From: Bdellovibrionales bacterium CG10_big_fil_rev_8_21_14_0_10_45_34
Lineage (GTDB): Bacteria > Bdellovibrionota > Bdellovibrionia > Bdellovibrionales > 1-14-0-10-45-34
Direction: 5' to 3'
DNA length: 64,000 nt
NCBI GenBank assembly: GCA_002778785.1
Contig: PEZS01000005.1
Span: forward strand, 42,483 to 106,482
The stretch's first letter is position 1, and the number at the start of each line of letters is the position of its first letter. This document shows positions 1 through 9,322 of this stretch, piece by piece. Position numbers and translations under genes: made by a program. A model generated the notes under the pieces. The model saw only the letters and a program-made list of their open reading frames with translations. It did no database searches and had not been told where the DNA came from.

Positions 1-2056
<2,056 letters not shown>

Positions 2057-2062
2057 TGGTTC

Positions 2063-3583
2063 TTACGCCTTACTTGCTACTTTGAAGCTCGCGGTGAATT
2101 CTTGAATTACCTCTTTCAAAGTTCCTTTTGCGTCGTCCGCGATAGCTTTTGTTTCTTTGATTTTATTAAAAAGAGCCGAATACTTTTGCTTGATGAATGT
2201 TAAAAGCTCAGCTTCGTATCGCTTTACATCGGCGACGGGAACCTGATCCAGATAGCCGTTAACACCTGCAAAGATAGTAATAACCTGTTCTTCAACTTCA
2301 TAGGGCGTATATTGAGGCTGTTTAAGAATTTCAACAAGTCTCATACCACGATCTAGTTGCGCTTTTGTTGCTTTGTCCAAATCAGATCCAAAGGCGGCAA
2401 ATGCTTCAAGATCTCTAAACTGCGCAAGGTCAAGCTTCAATGTACCCGCAACTTGTTTCATTGCTTTTACTTGCGCTGCGCCACCCACACGAGAGACCGA
2501 GATACCAACGTTCACAGCAGGGCGAACACCTTTGTAAAACAAATCTGATTCCAGAAAGATCTGCCCATCTGTGATCGAAATAACGTTGGTAGGAATATAA
2601 GCAGAAACGTCGTTTGCCTGTGTTTCGATGATAGGAAGCGCTGTTAGCGATCCGCCGCCCATAGCCGGACTCAACTTGGCTGCGCGCTCAAGAAGTCTTG
2701 AGTGGAGATAAAACACGTCTCCCGGATAAGCCTCACGGCCTGGAGGTCTTCTGAGCAAAAGCGATAGCTGACGATAAGCTTGGGCTTGCTTTGTTAAATC
2801 GTCATAAACGATCAAAGCGTGCTGCCCGTTGTCTCTAAAGTGTTCGGCCATCGTGCAACCAGAGTACGGAGCTAAGAACTGAAGGGGAGCCGGGTGCGAA
2901 GCCGAAGCCACAATAACCGTCGTGTAATCAAGAGCACCAGCGTCTTTCAGTTTTTCAACAACTTGTGCAACCGTTGATTGCTTTTGACCAATAGCTACAT
3001 AAAAGCATTTAACGTCTTTGCCTTTTTGATTGATGATTGTATCAAGGGCCACCGCCGTCTTACCAGTTTGACGGTCACCAATAATTAGCTCCCGCTGGCC
3101 ACGGCCGATGGGAATCATAGAATCAATGGCTTTAATTCCGGTTTGAAGGGGTTCTGTTACAGGAGCTCGGGCCACAATTCCAGGGGCCTTAAGTTCCACC
3201 CGGCGAGAGGTTTTAGCATTGAGCGGACCTTTGCCATCGATCGGATTGCCCAAGCAATCGACTACACGACCAAGTAACTCTGGACCAACTGGCACTTCCA
3301 CAATCTTTTGTGTTCGCTTGACAGTGTCGCCCTCTTTGATTTGAGAATCATTACCGAAAATCACCACACCAACGTTTGTCTCTTCAAGATTCAGAGCCAT
3401 ACCGTATATGTCGCCAGGAAAGAGAACCATCTCACCTGCGACCACGTTGTCGAGGCCATACACTCTGGCAACCCCGTCACCCACGGAAACTACTGTGCCA
3501 GTTTCTGTGACATCCATTTTTTTAGCGTAGTTCTTGATCTGATCCTTCAGAATTCTTGTGATCTCGTCTGCACGAATTTCCAT
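2063..3583 (-). CDS. atpA: ATP synthase F1 subunit alpha
   Basis: This is the nucleotide-binding, non-catalytic alpha subunit of the F1 head. At 506 residues it matches normal AtpA length. The P-loop GDRQTGKT is at residues 169-176, and the signature region [14 protein letters not shown] sits near residue 355. The stop codon leaves six bases before the atpG start, and the start abuts the atpH stop, consistent with one tightly packed operon reading b', b, delta, alpha, gamma, beta. Confidence 0.97.
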   Translation of the reverse strand: MEIRADEITRILKDQIKNYAKKMDVTETGTVVSVGDGVARVYGLDNVVAGEMVLFPGDIYGMALNLEETNVGVVIFGNDSQIKEGDTVKRTQKIVEVPVGPELLGRVVDCLGNPIDGKGPLNAKTSRRVELKAPGIVARAPVTEPLQTGIKAIDSMIPIGRGQRELIIGDRQTGKTAVALDTIINQKGKDVKCFYVAIGQKQSTVAQVVEKLKDAGALDYTTVIVASASHPAPLQFLAPYSGCTMAEHFRDNGQHALIVYDDLTKQAQAYRQLSLLLRRPPGREAYPGDVFYLHSRLLERAAKLSPAMGGGSLTALPIIETQANDVSAYIPTNVISITDGQIFLESDLFYKGVRPAVNVGISVSRVGGAAQVKAMKQVAGTLKLDLAQFRDLEAFAAFGSDLDKATKAQLDRGMRLVEILKQPQYTPYEVEEQVITIFAGVNGYLDQVPVADVKRYEAELLTFIKQKYSALFNKIKETKAIADDAKGTLKEVIQEFTASFKVASKA

Positions 3584-4135
3584 TTAGTGGATGCTCCTCT
3601 TTAAAGTCTCTTTTAATGTTCTCAACTGATTGTCTAAAGTGTCGTCAAAAGTGTAACTGCCAACTGTCGCTCTCAAGCCACCTATCAATGACTTATCCAC
3701 CTGATACTCGAGAATAACTTTTTTGCCAGTAACTGTAGAAATCTTGGCCTCAACGGCTTTACGGTCCTCTGCTGAAACTTCTTGCGAAGAAACGGCTCTG
3801 CCGCGAACCACTCCATTTGCCGCATCCATCTGCTCTTGAAAAGCCCCTACCATTTCTGCGAACAAATCCATTCGATTTCTCTCAACCAACAAGAGCACCA
3901 CATTTGCAACGCCCGTTGGAAGCTTTAGCTCGGCAAGCAACTTTTCTGTGATTTCTCGTTTTTCGTTGGCGGAAATATGTGGTGCTCTGAGAATGTCCAA
4001 CAAAGTTTTTTGGCTTTCTAGCGCTGTCGAAAAAAATCTTAAACTCTCAAGCGTTTCTCTGGCAACTTCGCTGCCTTGAATAGATTCAAATAGCGCTTTG
4101 GCATATCTTTGGGCGACCTCATTTGCTTGCTTCAT
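3584..4135 (-). CDS. atpH: ATP synthase F1 subunit delta
   Basis: This is the stator subunit that joins the peripheral b stalk to the top of F1. The 183-residue protein has the OSCP/delta layout: a helical N-terminal domain with QRYAKALFE at about residues 9-17, and a C-terminal part ending in VGSYTFDDTLDNQLRTL, a typical delta ending. It is immediately followed by atpA with no spacer. The assignment is by both sequence and operon position. Confidence 0.94.
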   Translation of the reverse strand: MKQANEVAQRYAKALFESIQGSEVARETLESLRFFSTALESQKTLLDILRAPHISANEKREITEKLLAELKLPTGVANVVLLLVERNRMDLFAEMVGAFQEQMDAANGVVRGRAVSSQEVSAEDRKAVEAKISTVTGKKVILEYQVDKSLIGGLRATVGSYTFDDTLDNQLRTLKETLKRSIH

Positions 4136-4136
4136 T

Positions 4137-4772
4137 CTAATTCACCCGAACCGTATCTACGATTTTTTCAACAAACTCCCGGTGTAAACGATCTTGATCT
4201 TCTGATCGAATCACTTCTCTCAAACGCTTTTCACTTGTGAATATCGCTGATTCAATTGCACCGTCTTTGAGTTTTAGTAGCGCTTGACTCACCAGCTGCT
4301 GACCTTGCTTTTCTACATCTACCAAGAGTTTGTCTGTAGACGCTTTCGCTTCAGATACCATTTTTTCAAACATCTTAGTCGAATCCACTTGAGCTTCACT
4401 GATCGCCTTTTGCGAAGTGGTCTCGACATTCTTAAGGCGCGACTCAGCTATACTGAGACGATTTTTGGCATCCGCTAATTTGGTCTTGGCGGCGTCGCGC
4501 TGAGAAATGAATTTGGCATATCTATCTGAGAGATGTTTTTTGATTTTTTTGTTGGCGAAAAAATAAATTAATCCAAAAAGCAATAATAGATTGATCAACT
4601 GAAACAGCAGCATGATTCCGGGGCCAGTAGCTTCACCAGAAGCAGCAAGGGCGATAGTGCCAATTAATGTCATTGCCAAGTATAGAAATGCGGCACTCAG
4701 GGGAAATCTTAGTCCTTTAGCTCTAGAGCCGTTCACATCGTGTGAATTCGCTGAATTCCTAAAGTATTTCAT
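4137..4772 (-). CDS. atpF: ATP synthase F0 subunit b, with N-terminal presequence
   Basis: This is the peripheral-stalk b subunit: one membrane helix followed by a long charged coiled coil that reaches F1. Of 211 residues, about 50-72 form the conserved b-type membrane helix, and the rest is Ala/Lys/Glu-rich coiled coil. Unusually there is a second hydrophobic stretch at about residues 22-44 ending in ALAAS, which resembles a cleavable signal peptide ahead of the real anchor. The gene lies one base before atpH. A paired shorter b gene lies upstream, so the stalk is probably a b/b' heterodimer, as in photosynthetic and some proteobacterial enzymes. Confidence 0.9.
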   Translation of the reverse strand: MKYFRNSANSHDVNGSRAKGLRFPLSAAFLYLAMTLIGTIALAASGEATGPGIMLLFQLINLLLLFGLIYFFANKKIKKHLSDRYAKFISQRDAAKTKLADAKNRLSIAESRLKNVETTSQKAISEAQVDSTKMFEKMVSEAKASTDKLLVDVEKQGQQLVSQALLKLKDGAIESAIFTSEKRLREVIRSEDQDRLHREFVEKIVDTVRVN

Positions 4773-5216
4773 TCAATGTCCTCGGGAGTTCATCAAGTGA
4801 TTGCAAATTTGTTCTGTAAGCTGGGGGATTGCTTGATCTAATTCTTTTTGAACCTTCTGTACAGAGACTGTGAGGTCGGTCTTAAATAACTCAGCCTTTG
4901 CATTCGCCTCGGCGCGAGCCTTGGTAAGAATCTCCGTTTGCTTTACAAGCCCTTCTTTTCTCTTCTCTTCAAATATCTCATTGATTTTTTGGCGCACTTT
5001 TAAACTTGTTTGAGCAAATGCTAATTCAACCTCTACGGCCTTTGCCTCAACCGAATTGGCCGTGTCTTCTCCGCCAACGGTCTGAGATTCCCAAGACAGC
5101 AAAGCCTTCATGTAAGGTTTAAATATGAGATAGTATAATGAGAGAAAACCAACCAAAAAACTGGCGAGTTGAATCCATAGGGTCGAGTCGATACCTAAAG
5201 TCTTAAGAATGGACAT
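4773..5216 (-). CDS. ATP synthase F0 subunit b' (second b-type subunit)
   Basis: This is a 147-residue b-family protein with a single membrane helix at residues 12-32 (LWIQLASFLVGFLSLYYL) followed by a coiled coil. It lacks the extra presequence of its neighbour and is shorter. Position as the first gene of the F1 operon and direct contact with the next b gene suggest it is the b' partner in a heterodimeric peripheral stalk. The coiled coil is too variable to prove which copy is b and which is b'. The 85-base gap upstream (5217-5301) is where the operon promoter should lie; I see no confident -10/-35 pair. Confidence 0.85.
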   Translation of the reverse strand: MSILKTLGIDSTLWIQLASFLVGFLSLYYLIFKPYMKALLSWESQTVGGEDTANSVEAKAVEVELAFAQTSLKVRQKINEIFEEKRKEGLVKQTEILTKARAEANAKAELFKTDLTVSVQKVQKELDQAIPQLTEQICNHLMNSRGH

Positions 5217-5301
5217 GGGTGCTTCCTTAGGATGTCTCAGGTAGCATTTGGCCTTGCGTCGGTCAACTTTTTATCTCTGGACGGCTGCTTTGAGAATGGC
5301 T

Positions 5302-5670
5302 TTACGCGTCCGCTTTCGGCATGTAAGAGGCACCTTCGAAGACGACACCCTCATCAATTCTTAAACTCGGAGTCGTCACGCTACCCCTGAAAATGGCTGG
5401 AGGGTGCATAATGACTTTGCGCTTAGCAAAGACGTGGCCCTTAACCTCGCCCGAAATCACGACTGAATCCGCCTCAATCTGAGCTTCAACAATAGCGCCA
5501 GGGTCTATGATCAAAGTATCGCGAGTGAAGATTTCGCCCTTGAAGTGGCCACCAATTCGAACTGTACCTTCAAAAGTGAGGTTACCCTCAAAAAACGCTC
5601 CTTGATCCAGAAGTGCAGTGACCTGTCTGGTAGATACTTTCTCTTCATCTGTCAGGGCAAGTGAGCTCAC
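5302..5670 (-). CDS. Bactofilin (polymer-forming cytoskeletal protein)
   Basis: This is a bactofilin, a small protein that self-assembles without nucleotide into filaments through a central beta-helix. Of 122 residues, about 20-110 show the DUF583 pattern of short alternating hydrophobic and Gly/acidic turns (for example GNLTFEGTVRIGGHFKGEI and DPGAIVEAQIEADSVVISG), flanked by short disordered ends. It sits five bases downstream of parB in the same direction. Bactofilins next to ParABS are known to scaffold ParA/ParB or to shape the cell (Myxococcus BacNOP), so a segregation or cell-shape role is a reasonable inference. Confidence 0.93.
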   Translation of the reverse strand: MSSLALTDEEKVSTRQVTALLDQGAFFEGNLTFEGTVRIGGHFKGEIFTRDTLIIDPGAIVEAQIEADSVVISGEVKGHVFAKRKVIMHPPAIFRGSVTTPSLRIDEGVVFEGASYMPKADA

Positions 5671-5675
5671 AGCTA

Positions 5676-6665
5676 TTAACCTCGCAGCGCCTTTAAGGAT
5701 CCGGTTATTCCTTCGAACTGGTCATCACTATGAAAGCGAATTTTAATCCAGCCTGAGCCCTCATTGTAATCGAATTTCACTTGAGTGCGCAGCTTATTTT
5801 CGAGTTCTTTTTCAAGGGAAGCAAGTGCTCGACCAACGGGGGAGTCGAGTGAAGCGCCCGAGGGCACCTTTTCTTTAAGTGGTTTTTGTTTTTTTAATAA
5901 GTCTTCAAGCGCTCGCACAGAGAGTTTTTGATCTACACATATTTGTGAAATTCTTTTTAGCTCTTCTGTATCTTCGATAGAAAGAAGCACTTTAGCATGT
6001 CCAAACGAAATTCTTTTCTCTGACAAAGCCTTCTGTACTTCATCAGGTAGGCTCAAAAGTCTCATCGTATTTGTCACCGAGCTTCTGTCTTTTCCCACTT
6101 TTTCAGAGATTTCCTGATGACTTAGCTTGAATTCCATAGCTAGCCGCTGGAAGGCTTTCGCAAGTTCGAGCGGACTCAAATCTTCTCGCTGAATATTTTC
6201 GATGAGGGCTCTCTCAAAAATACTTTGCTCGCCAACTTGTTGCACGATAACTGGGATTTCTTTTAATTGCGCCTTCTGAGCAGCTCTCCAGCGCCTCTCA
6301 CCAGCAATAATCTCGAACGTGCCTGGCACTTTCGCATCTTGCCTTACAAGTATTGGTTGCAAAATTCCGTGTTGCCGAATGGACTGCGCCAACTCTTCGA
6401 TGTGAATTGGCTCAAAAAATTTTCTTGGCTGAAGAGGATTGGGGCGAACCTTTTCAATTCCAACCTGATAAATCATTTGTCCAATAGTTTTAGCAGTAGA
6501 AGATGTTTGCGCCGCAGACGTTCCTTGAGCCGACTTTCCGGCATTTGCGCCCGAATTATTGGCAGAAGGTGCTTCTTCGGGGCCTTGCTCAGCATTAGAA
6601 ATGAGCAAGCTTCCAAGGCCTCGGCCCAAACCCCGCTTTGCTGAAACTTTATCAACGCTCGACAT
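5676..6665 (-). CDS. parB: Chromosome-partitioning protein ParB
   Basis: ParB binds parS sites near the origin and spreads along DNA as a CTP-dependent clamp. The 329-residue protein starts with the KRGLGRGLGSLL motif typical of chromosomal ParB (residues 10-21), which contacts ParA. A Ser/Ala/Gly-rich linker follows. The N-terminal CTPase domain has GERRWRAA at 122-129 and ENIQREDLSPLE at about 156-167. The helix-turn-helix is at about 180-203 and a C-terminal dimerisation domain ends the protein. Its start overlaps the end of parA by 14 bases, so the two are translationally coupled. Two parS-like palindromes lie within 2 kb. Confidence 0.97.
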   Translation of the reverse strand: MSSVDKVSAKRGLGRGLGSLLISNAEQGPEEAPSANNSGANAGKSAQGTSAAQTSSTAKTIGQMIYQVGIEKVRPNPLQPRKFFEPIHIEELAQSIRQHGILQPILVRQDAKVPGTFEIIAGERRWRAAQKAQLKEIPVIVQQVGEQSIFERALIENIQREDLSPLELAKAFQRLAMEFKLSHQEISEKVGKDRSSVTNTMRLLSLPDEVQKALSEKRISFGHAKVLLSIEDTEELKRISQICVDQKLSVRALEDLLKKQKPLKEKVPSGASLDSPVGRALASLEKELENKLRTQVKFDYNEGSGWIKIRFHSDDQFEGITGSLKALRG

Positions 6666-7623
6666 TATCCCTCCGCTCGCTACTTATTGGTGATTGAGTA
6701 CCCTGTGAAACCTGAGTATCCACACTTTGCCCATGGCTATCCACTGCTCTGCCGGACGCTGCAACTATCCGATTTTCCTTGGTTTTTTCTATCTGAATAT
6801 TCACATTGTGACCACTTTGGATATTCATACTGGCGCGGTTAGTCTTTCCTGTCTCCAAACTCACTCGATTATCAAGCTCTTCTGCGAGTTCTACATATCT
6901 AATTGCACCAATAGATTTAGGGTCGTACTCCAGAATAGATAGCCCGTGGCTCGGCGCCTCGCTCAGCCTAACGTTTCTAGGTATTACGGTCTTAAAGACT
7001 TTGTCACCGAAATGACTAGAGATTTCTGAAACAACTTGATGAGACAAATTGTTTCGAGAATCAAACATTGTAAGGATAATACCTTCTATTTTTAACTGAG
7101 GATTTAAGCCTTTCTTGATGAGGCCCGCCGTATTAAGCAGCTGAGAAAGCCCTTCGAGGGCGTAGTATTCACATTGAAGTGGAACCGCAAACGTATCCGC
7201 AGCGGAAAGTGCGTTAAGAGTTAAAAGCCCCAAAGAAGGGGGACAATCTATAATAATATAATCATATCTTGAGGTGAGCGGAGTCAGCGCATCTTTCAGC
7301 CGATATTCCCGGCGATTCATATCCACCAGTTCTATCTCTGCGCCCACTAAATTCGGATTTGCAATGGCGATGTCTAAATTTCTGATGGGGGTCGAGATAA
7401 GCACTTCGCTCAACGTCCGCTCCCCAATCAGCACTTGGTAAATCGTAGAATCTTCGAACTCATGTCTTTTTATTCCGACACCGCTAGAAGCATTCCCTTG
7501 GGGATCCATATCGATCAACAATACGCTCCTACCAAGCTGACACAGTGCGGCAGAGAGATTGACGGATGTTGTTGTTTTACCGACTCCGCCCTTCTGGTTT
7601 GCTATACAGATTGTTCTCGCCAT
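6652..7623 (-). CDS. parA: Chromosome-partitioning ATPase ParA, with C-terminal extension
   Basis: ParA/Soj is the ATPase that moves ParB-bound origins. The deviant Walker A motif KGGVGKTT is at residues 11-18, DMDPQGN at about 38-44, and the Walker B region IIIDCPPS at about 123-130. The homologous domain ends near residue 253, where most chromosomal ParA proteins stop, but this protein runs to 323. The additional 70 residues are polar, low in hydrophobic residues and look disordered. They are encoded by DNA that holds six copies of the TTGGATATCCAA-type motif. Whether the tail has a protein role or only hosts the DNA motif cannot be decided here. Confidence 0.96.
   Translation of the reverse strand: MARTICIANQKGGVGKTTTSVNLSAALCQLGRSVLLIDMDPQGNASSGVGIKRHEFEDSTIYQVLIGERTLSEVLISTPIRNLDIAIANPNLVGAEIELVDMNRREYRLKDALTPLTSRYDYIIIDCPPSLGLLTLNALSAADTFAVPLQCEYYALEGLSQLLNTAGLIKKGLNPQLKIEGIILTMFDSRNNLSHQVVSEISSHFGDKVFKTVIPRNVRLSEAPSHGLSILEYDPKSIGAIRYVELAEELDNRVSLETGKTNRASMNIQSGHNVNIQIEKTKENRIVAASGRAVDSHGQSVDTQVSQGTQSPISSERRDNVER
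6694..6828. repeat. Motif cluster A: six TTGGATATCCAA-type near-palindromes in the parA 3' end
   Basis: Six degenerate copies of a 12-bp near-palindrome begin at 6694 (TTGAGTACCCTG), 6712 (CTGAGTATCCAC), 6733 (ATGGCTATCCAC), 6761 (GCAACTATCCGA), 6793 (CTGAATATTCAC) and 6817 (TTGGATATTCAT). They fall only in the part of parA that encodes the non-conserved C-terminal tail. The same motif recurs in rsmG and in a lipoprotein gene near 54.7 kb. These copies are the weakest of the three clusters. The motif has no assigned protein. Confidence 0.55.
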
Positions 7624-7664
7624 TTAGCCCCCGATTTTTTGGCAGTTTTTGGGTTCTAAGCCAG

Positions 7665-7680
7665 TGTTCCATGTAGAACG
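7665..7680. promoter_or_regulatory. parS-like palindrome upstream of parA
   Basis: The sequence TGTTCCATGTAGAACG resembles the bacterial parS consensus TGTTTCACGTGAAACA: the GTTCC...GAAC arms are kept and the centre departs from ACGTG. It lies 42 bases upstream of the parA start. A better copy is at 8552. This one could also be a decayed or alternative operator for the parAB operon. Confidence 0.45.
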
Positions 7681-7806
7681 ATCAGAAACAAGCAGGAGTG
7701 TGAAGTTTTTCCAATTTTTGTCCGATAAAGTCATAGATCACCTAGACTTTTGACGGTGTTTTCTTGGGATCTACTGGGGGAGTTGTTGAGAATCCAATGT
7801 TTTAGG

Positions 7807-8349
7807 ATGAACGGACTTTCGACTCTTCGATACCCTTCACATATCGGTGTAAGCTTTCGATTCGCCCTTTTTTGTGCTTTGGCTTGTGTCATTCTTTCCT
7901 CGTGTGACAAGCCAAATCCAACTCCAGAACTGAGTGATCCCATCTACAGAGAACTTCAAACCGCACATGGATTAGTCGTGAAAGACGTAGCGGAAGCAGA
8001 AAAAGAACTTCTAGAGGCAAAAGAGGCTCTCAACACTATAATTCCTCAAACGCGAGACAGAAAACAAAAGACATCCGCCTATTTCAATACGAAAAAGAAG
8101 CTTAGACTGCTTAAAGAAAGAGAAGTTTACTTTTCCGAAAGGCTCAAAACTCGCCGAATTGATGATAGAAGATCCTACTTGGAAGCGTACCGTGCCAAGG
8201 AGCCTTGGCCAAACCCTCAAGAGGCGAAGGATTACAACACTCACATGCGCCTTCGAACTGAACTAATAGACTGGTCTCGGCGCGCGCCGGCTTCAGAGCC
8301 AAAAAAATCCGAGAAGGCCAATGAAACGCCTAAAAAGGCTGAACACTAA
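7807..8349 (+). CDS. Putative lipoprotein, function unknown
   Basis: I do not recognise this protein. From the ATG at 7807 it has 180 residues. A hydrophobic signal segment at about residues 15-32 ends in the lipobox-like LSSC, so the mature protein probably starts at a lipidated cysteine. The rest is charged and helical (runs such as AEAEKELLEAKEAL), with a Lys/Glu-rich tail, suggesting a coiled coil in the periplasm. An in-frame TTG at 7750 would add 19 residues before the signal and is less likely. It is transcribed divergently from parA, on the opposite strand to its neighbours. Confidence 0.7.
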   Translation: MNGLSTLRYPSHIGVSFRFALFCALACVILSSCDKPNPTPELSDPIYRELQTAHGLVVKDVAEAEKELLEAKEALNTIIPQTRDRKQKTSAYFNTKKKLRLLKEREVYFSERLKTRRIDDRRSYLEAYRAKEPWPNPQEAKDYNTHMRLRTELIDWSRRAPASEPKKSEKANETPKKAEH

Positions 8350-8371
8350 GGGGGGTTTGCCCTTCTGTCGA

Positions 8372-8401
8372 TTAAACCAAAGAAGCAAAGCTTAGGTTTA
8401 A
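8372..8401. terminator. Possible bidirectional terminator between convergent genes
   Basis: TTAAACC (8372-8378) and GGTTTAA (8395-8401) form an inverted repeat with a 16-base loop, in the gap where the lipoprotein gene and rsmG converge. The stem is short and there is no strong T tract directly after it, so this is a weak call. Confidence 0.3.
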
Positions 8402-8467
8402 ACCCGGCCCAACCACAGCTGCTTTTTTCCGACTGGAGTTCACGCTCATGAGCTGCAAAATTCTCTC

Positions 8468-9109
8468 TCAGCGCCCTTCGGCAGCTTTTTTCCAGAATAG
8501 TAGGCGAAGACCGACCTTAGCGGGAGTTGAGTATTCAACTTGACTATCCAAGTTCCACGTAGAACCATGTAATGTAGTCAACTCTTCTGAATACTCAGGT
8601 CCCTTCCACATGACTATCCAACTTCCGGCATTAGTCAGTGGGTCTAACCATTCAAGTTGCTGCTGAATGCTTGAAAACCCCCTTGAAACAGCAAAGTCTA
8701 TAGGACCAGAAACATTTCTCAAGTCTTCTGCGACGACAAAAACCCGTTTCAAATCCATCAGATAGGCAATTCTGCGGAGAATTTCAGCTTTTTTTTTGTC
8801 TCTTTCGACTAAATGGATATCCAGATCTAGTTGAGTAGCCAAAATTAAGCCCGGAAAACCATTGCCACTGCCCAAATCCCATAGTTTTTGGATATCCAAC
8901 CTAGTTTTGGATATCCAATTTTTGAGTATCCAAGCGCCCTTTAGGCTATCCAAAAAGTGCACCTGATCAATCTGACTGACAGTGCCAGAGCCAATAAGAT
9001 TGGTAGTCCGCTGATATCTTAAGATTTCCTGCTTCATGACTTCTAACTTAGAGGCCTGCTTATCAGTTAGTGAAGCTCCCTCCGCCAAAATCAAGTCCTT
9101 CAAAGACAT
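8468..9109 (-). CDS. rsmG: 16S rRNA (guanine-N7)-methyltransferase RsmG
   Basis: RsmG (GidB) methylates N7 of G527 in 16S rRNA using S-adenosylmethionine. The SAM-binding motif I, LWDLGSGNGFPGLILA, lies about a third of the way in, and GPIDFAVSRGFSS follows. The start is taken as the ATG at 9109, with a GAGGTG ribosome site seven bases upstream; a GTG at 9118 would add three residues. It begins just after the mnmG stop, the classic mnmG-rsmG-parA-parB order. Its coding sequence carries ten copies of the TTGGATATCCAA-type motif and one parS-like site, yet the protein length (213) is normal. Confidence 0.95.
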   Translation of the reverse strand: MSLKDLILAEGASLTDKQASKLEVMKQEILRYQRTTNLIGSGTVSQIDQVHFLDSLKGAWILKNWISKTRLDIQKLWDLGSGNGFPGLILATQLDLDIHLVERDKKKAEILRRIAYLMDLKRVFVVAEDLRNVSGPIDFAVSRGFSSIQQQLEWLDPLTNAGSWIVMWKGPEYSEELTTLHGSTWNLDSQVEYSTPAKVGLRLLFWKKAAEGR

Positions 9110-9322
9110 TGGTAACACCTCAGCCTAGAACTTCGCTTGAGGGCGGTGGCGATCTCTTGGCAGTGGGATTTTGTTTGTGTGCCTTTAGATATATGAAGAG
9201 TATTTGAATTGCAGACGGGTTTACTCCACTTATTCTTACTGCGTCCGCAAGAGTGCGCGGTTTTGATGCGCTCAGTTTTTCTTTTTCCTCAACTTTGAGC
9301 CCTTGAATTTTTGAGTAGTCAA
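8526..9322. repeat. Motif cluster B: eleven TTGGATATCCAA-type near-palindromes in rsmG and the mnmG 3' end
   Basis: Copies begin at 8526 (GTTGAGTATTCAAC), 8540 (TTGACTATCCAA, with arms extending to ACTTG/CAAGT), 8587 (CTGAATACTCAG), 8610 (ATGACTATCCAA), 8813 (ATGGATATCCAG), 8831 (TTGAGTAGCCAA), 8888 and 8907 (both exact TTGGATATCCAA), 8922 (TTGAGTATCCAA), 8942 (TAGGCTATCCAA) and 9311 (TTGAGTAGTCAA). In rsmG the motif is read in more than one codon frame, giving Leu-Asp-Ile-Gln in one copy and Trp-Ile-Ser-Lys in the next. That argues for constraint on DNA. The density falls sharply outside this region. Confidence 0.75.
8552..8565. promoter_or_regulatory. parS-like palindrome inside rsmG
   Basis: GTTCCACGTAGAAC differs by one base from a perfect palindrome of the parS type (GTTCCACGTGGAAC) and keeps the central CACGT of the universal parS. 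It lies about 1.9 kb from parB, the usual distance for origin-proximal parS sites, and directly beside a copy of the TTGGATATCCAA-type motif. It is the best ParB-site candidate in the window. Confidence 0.6.
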
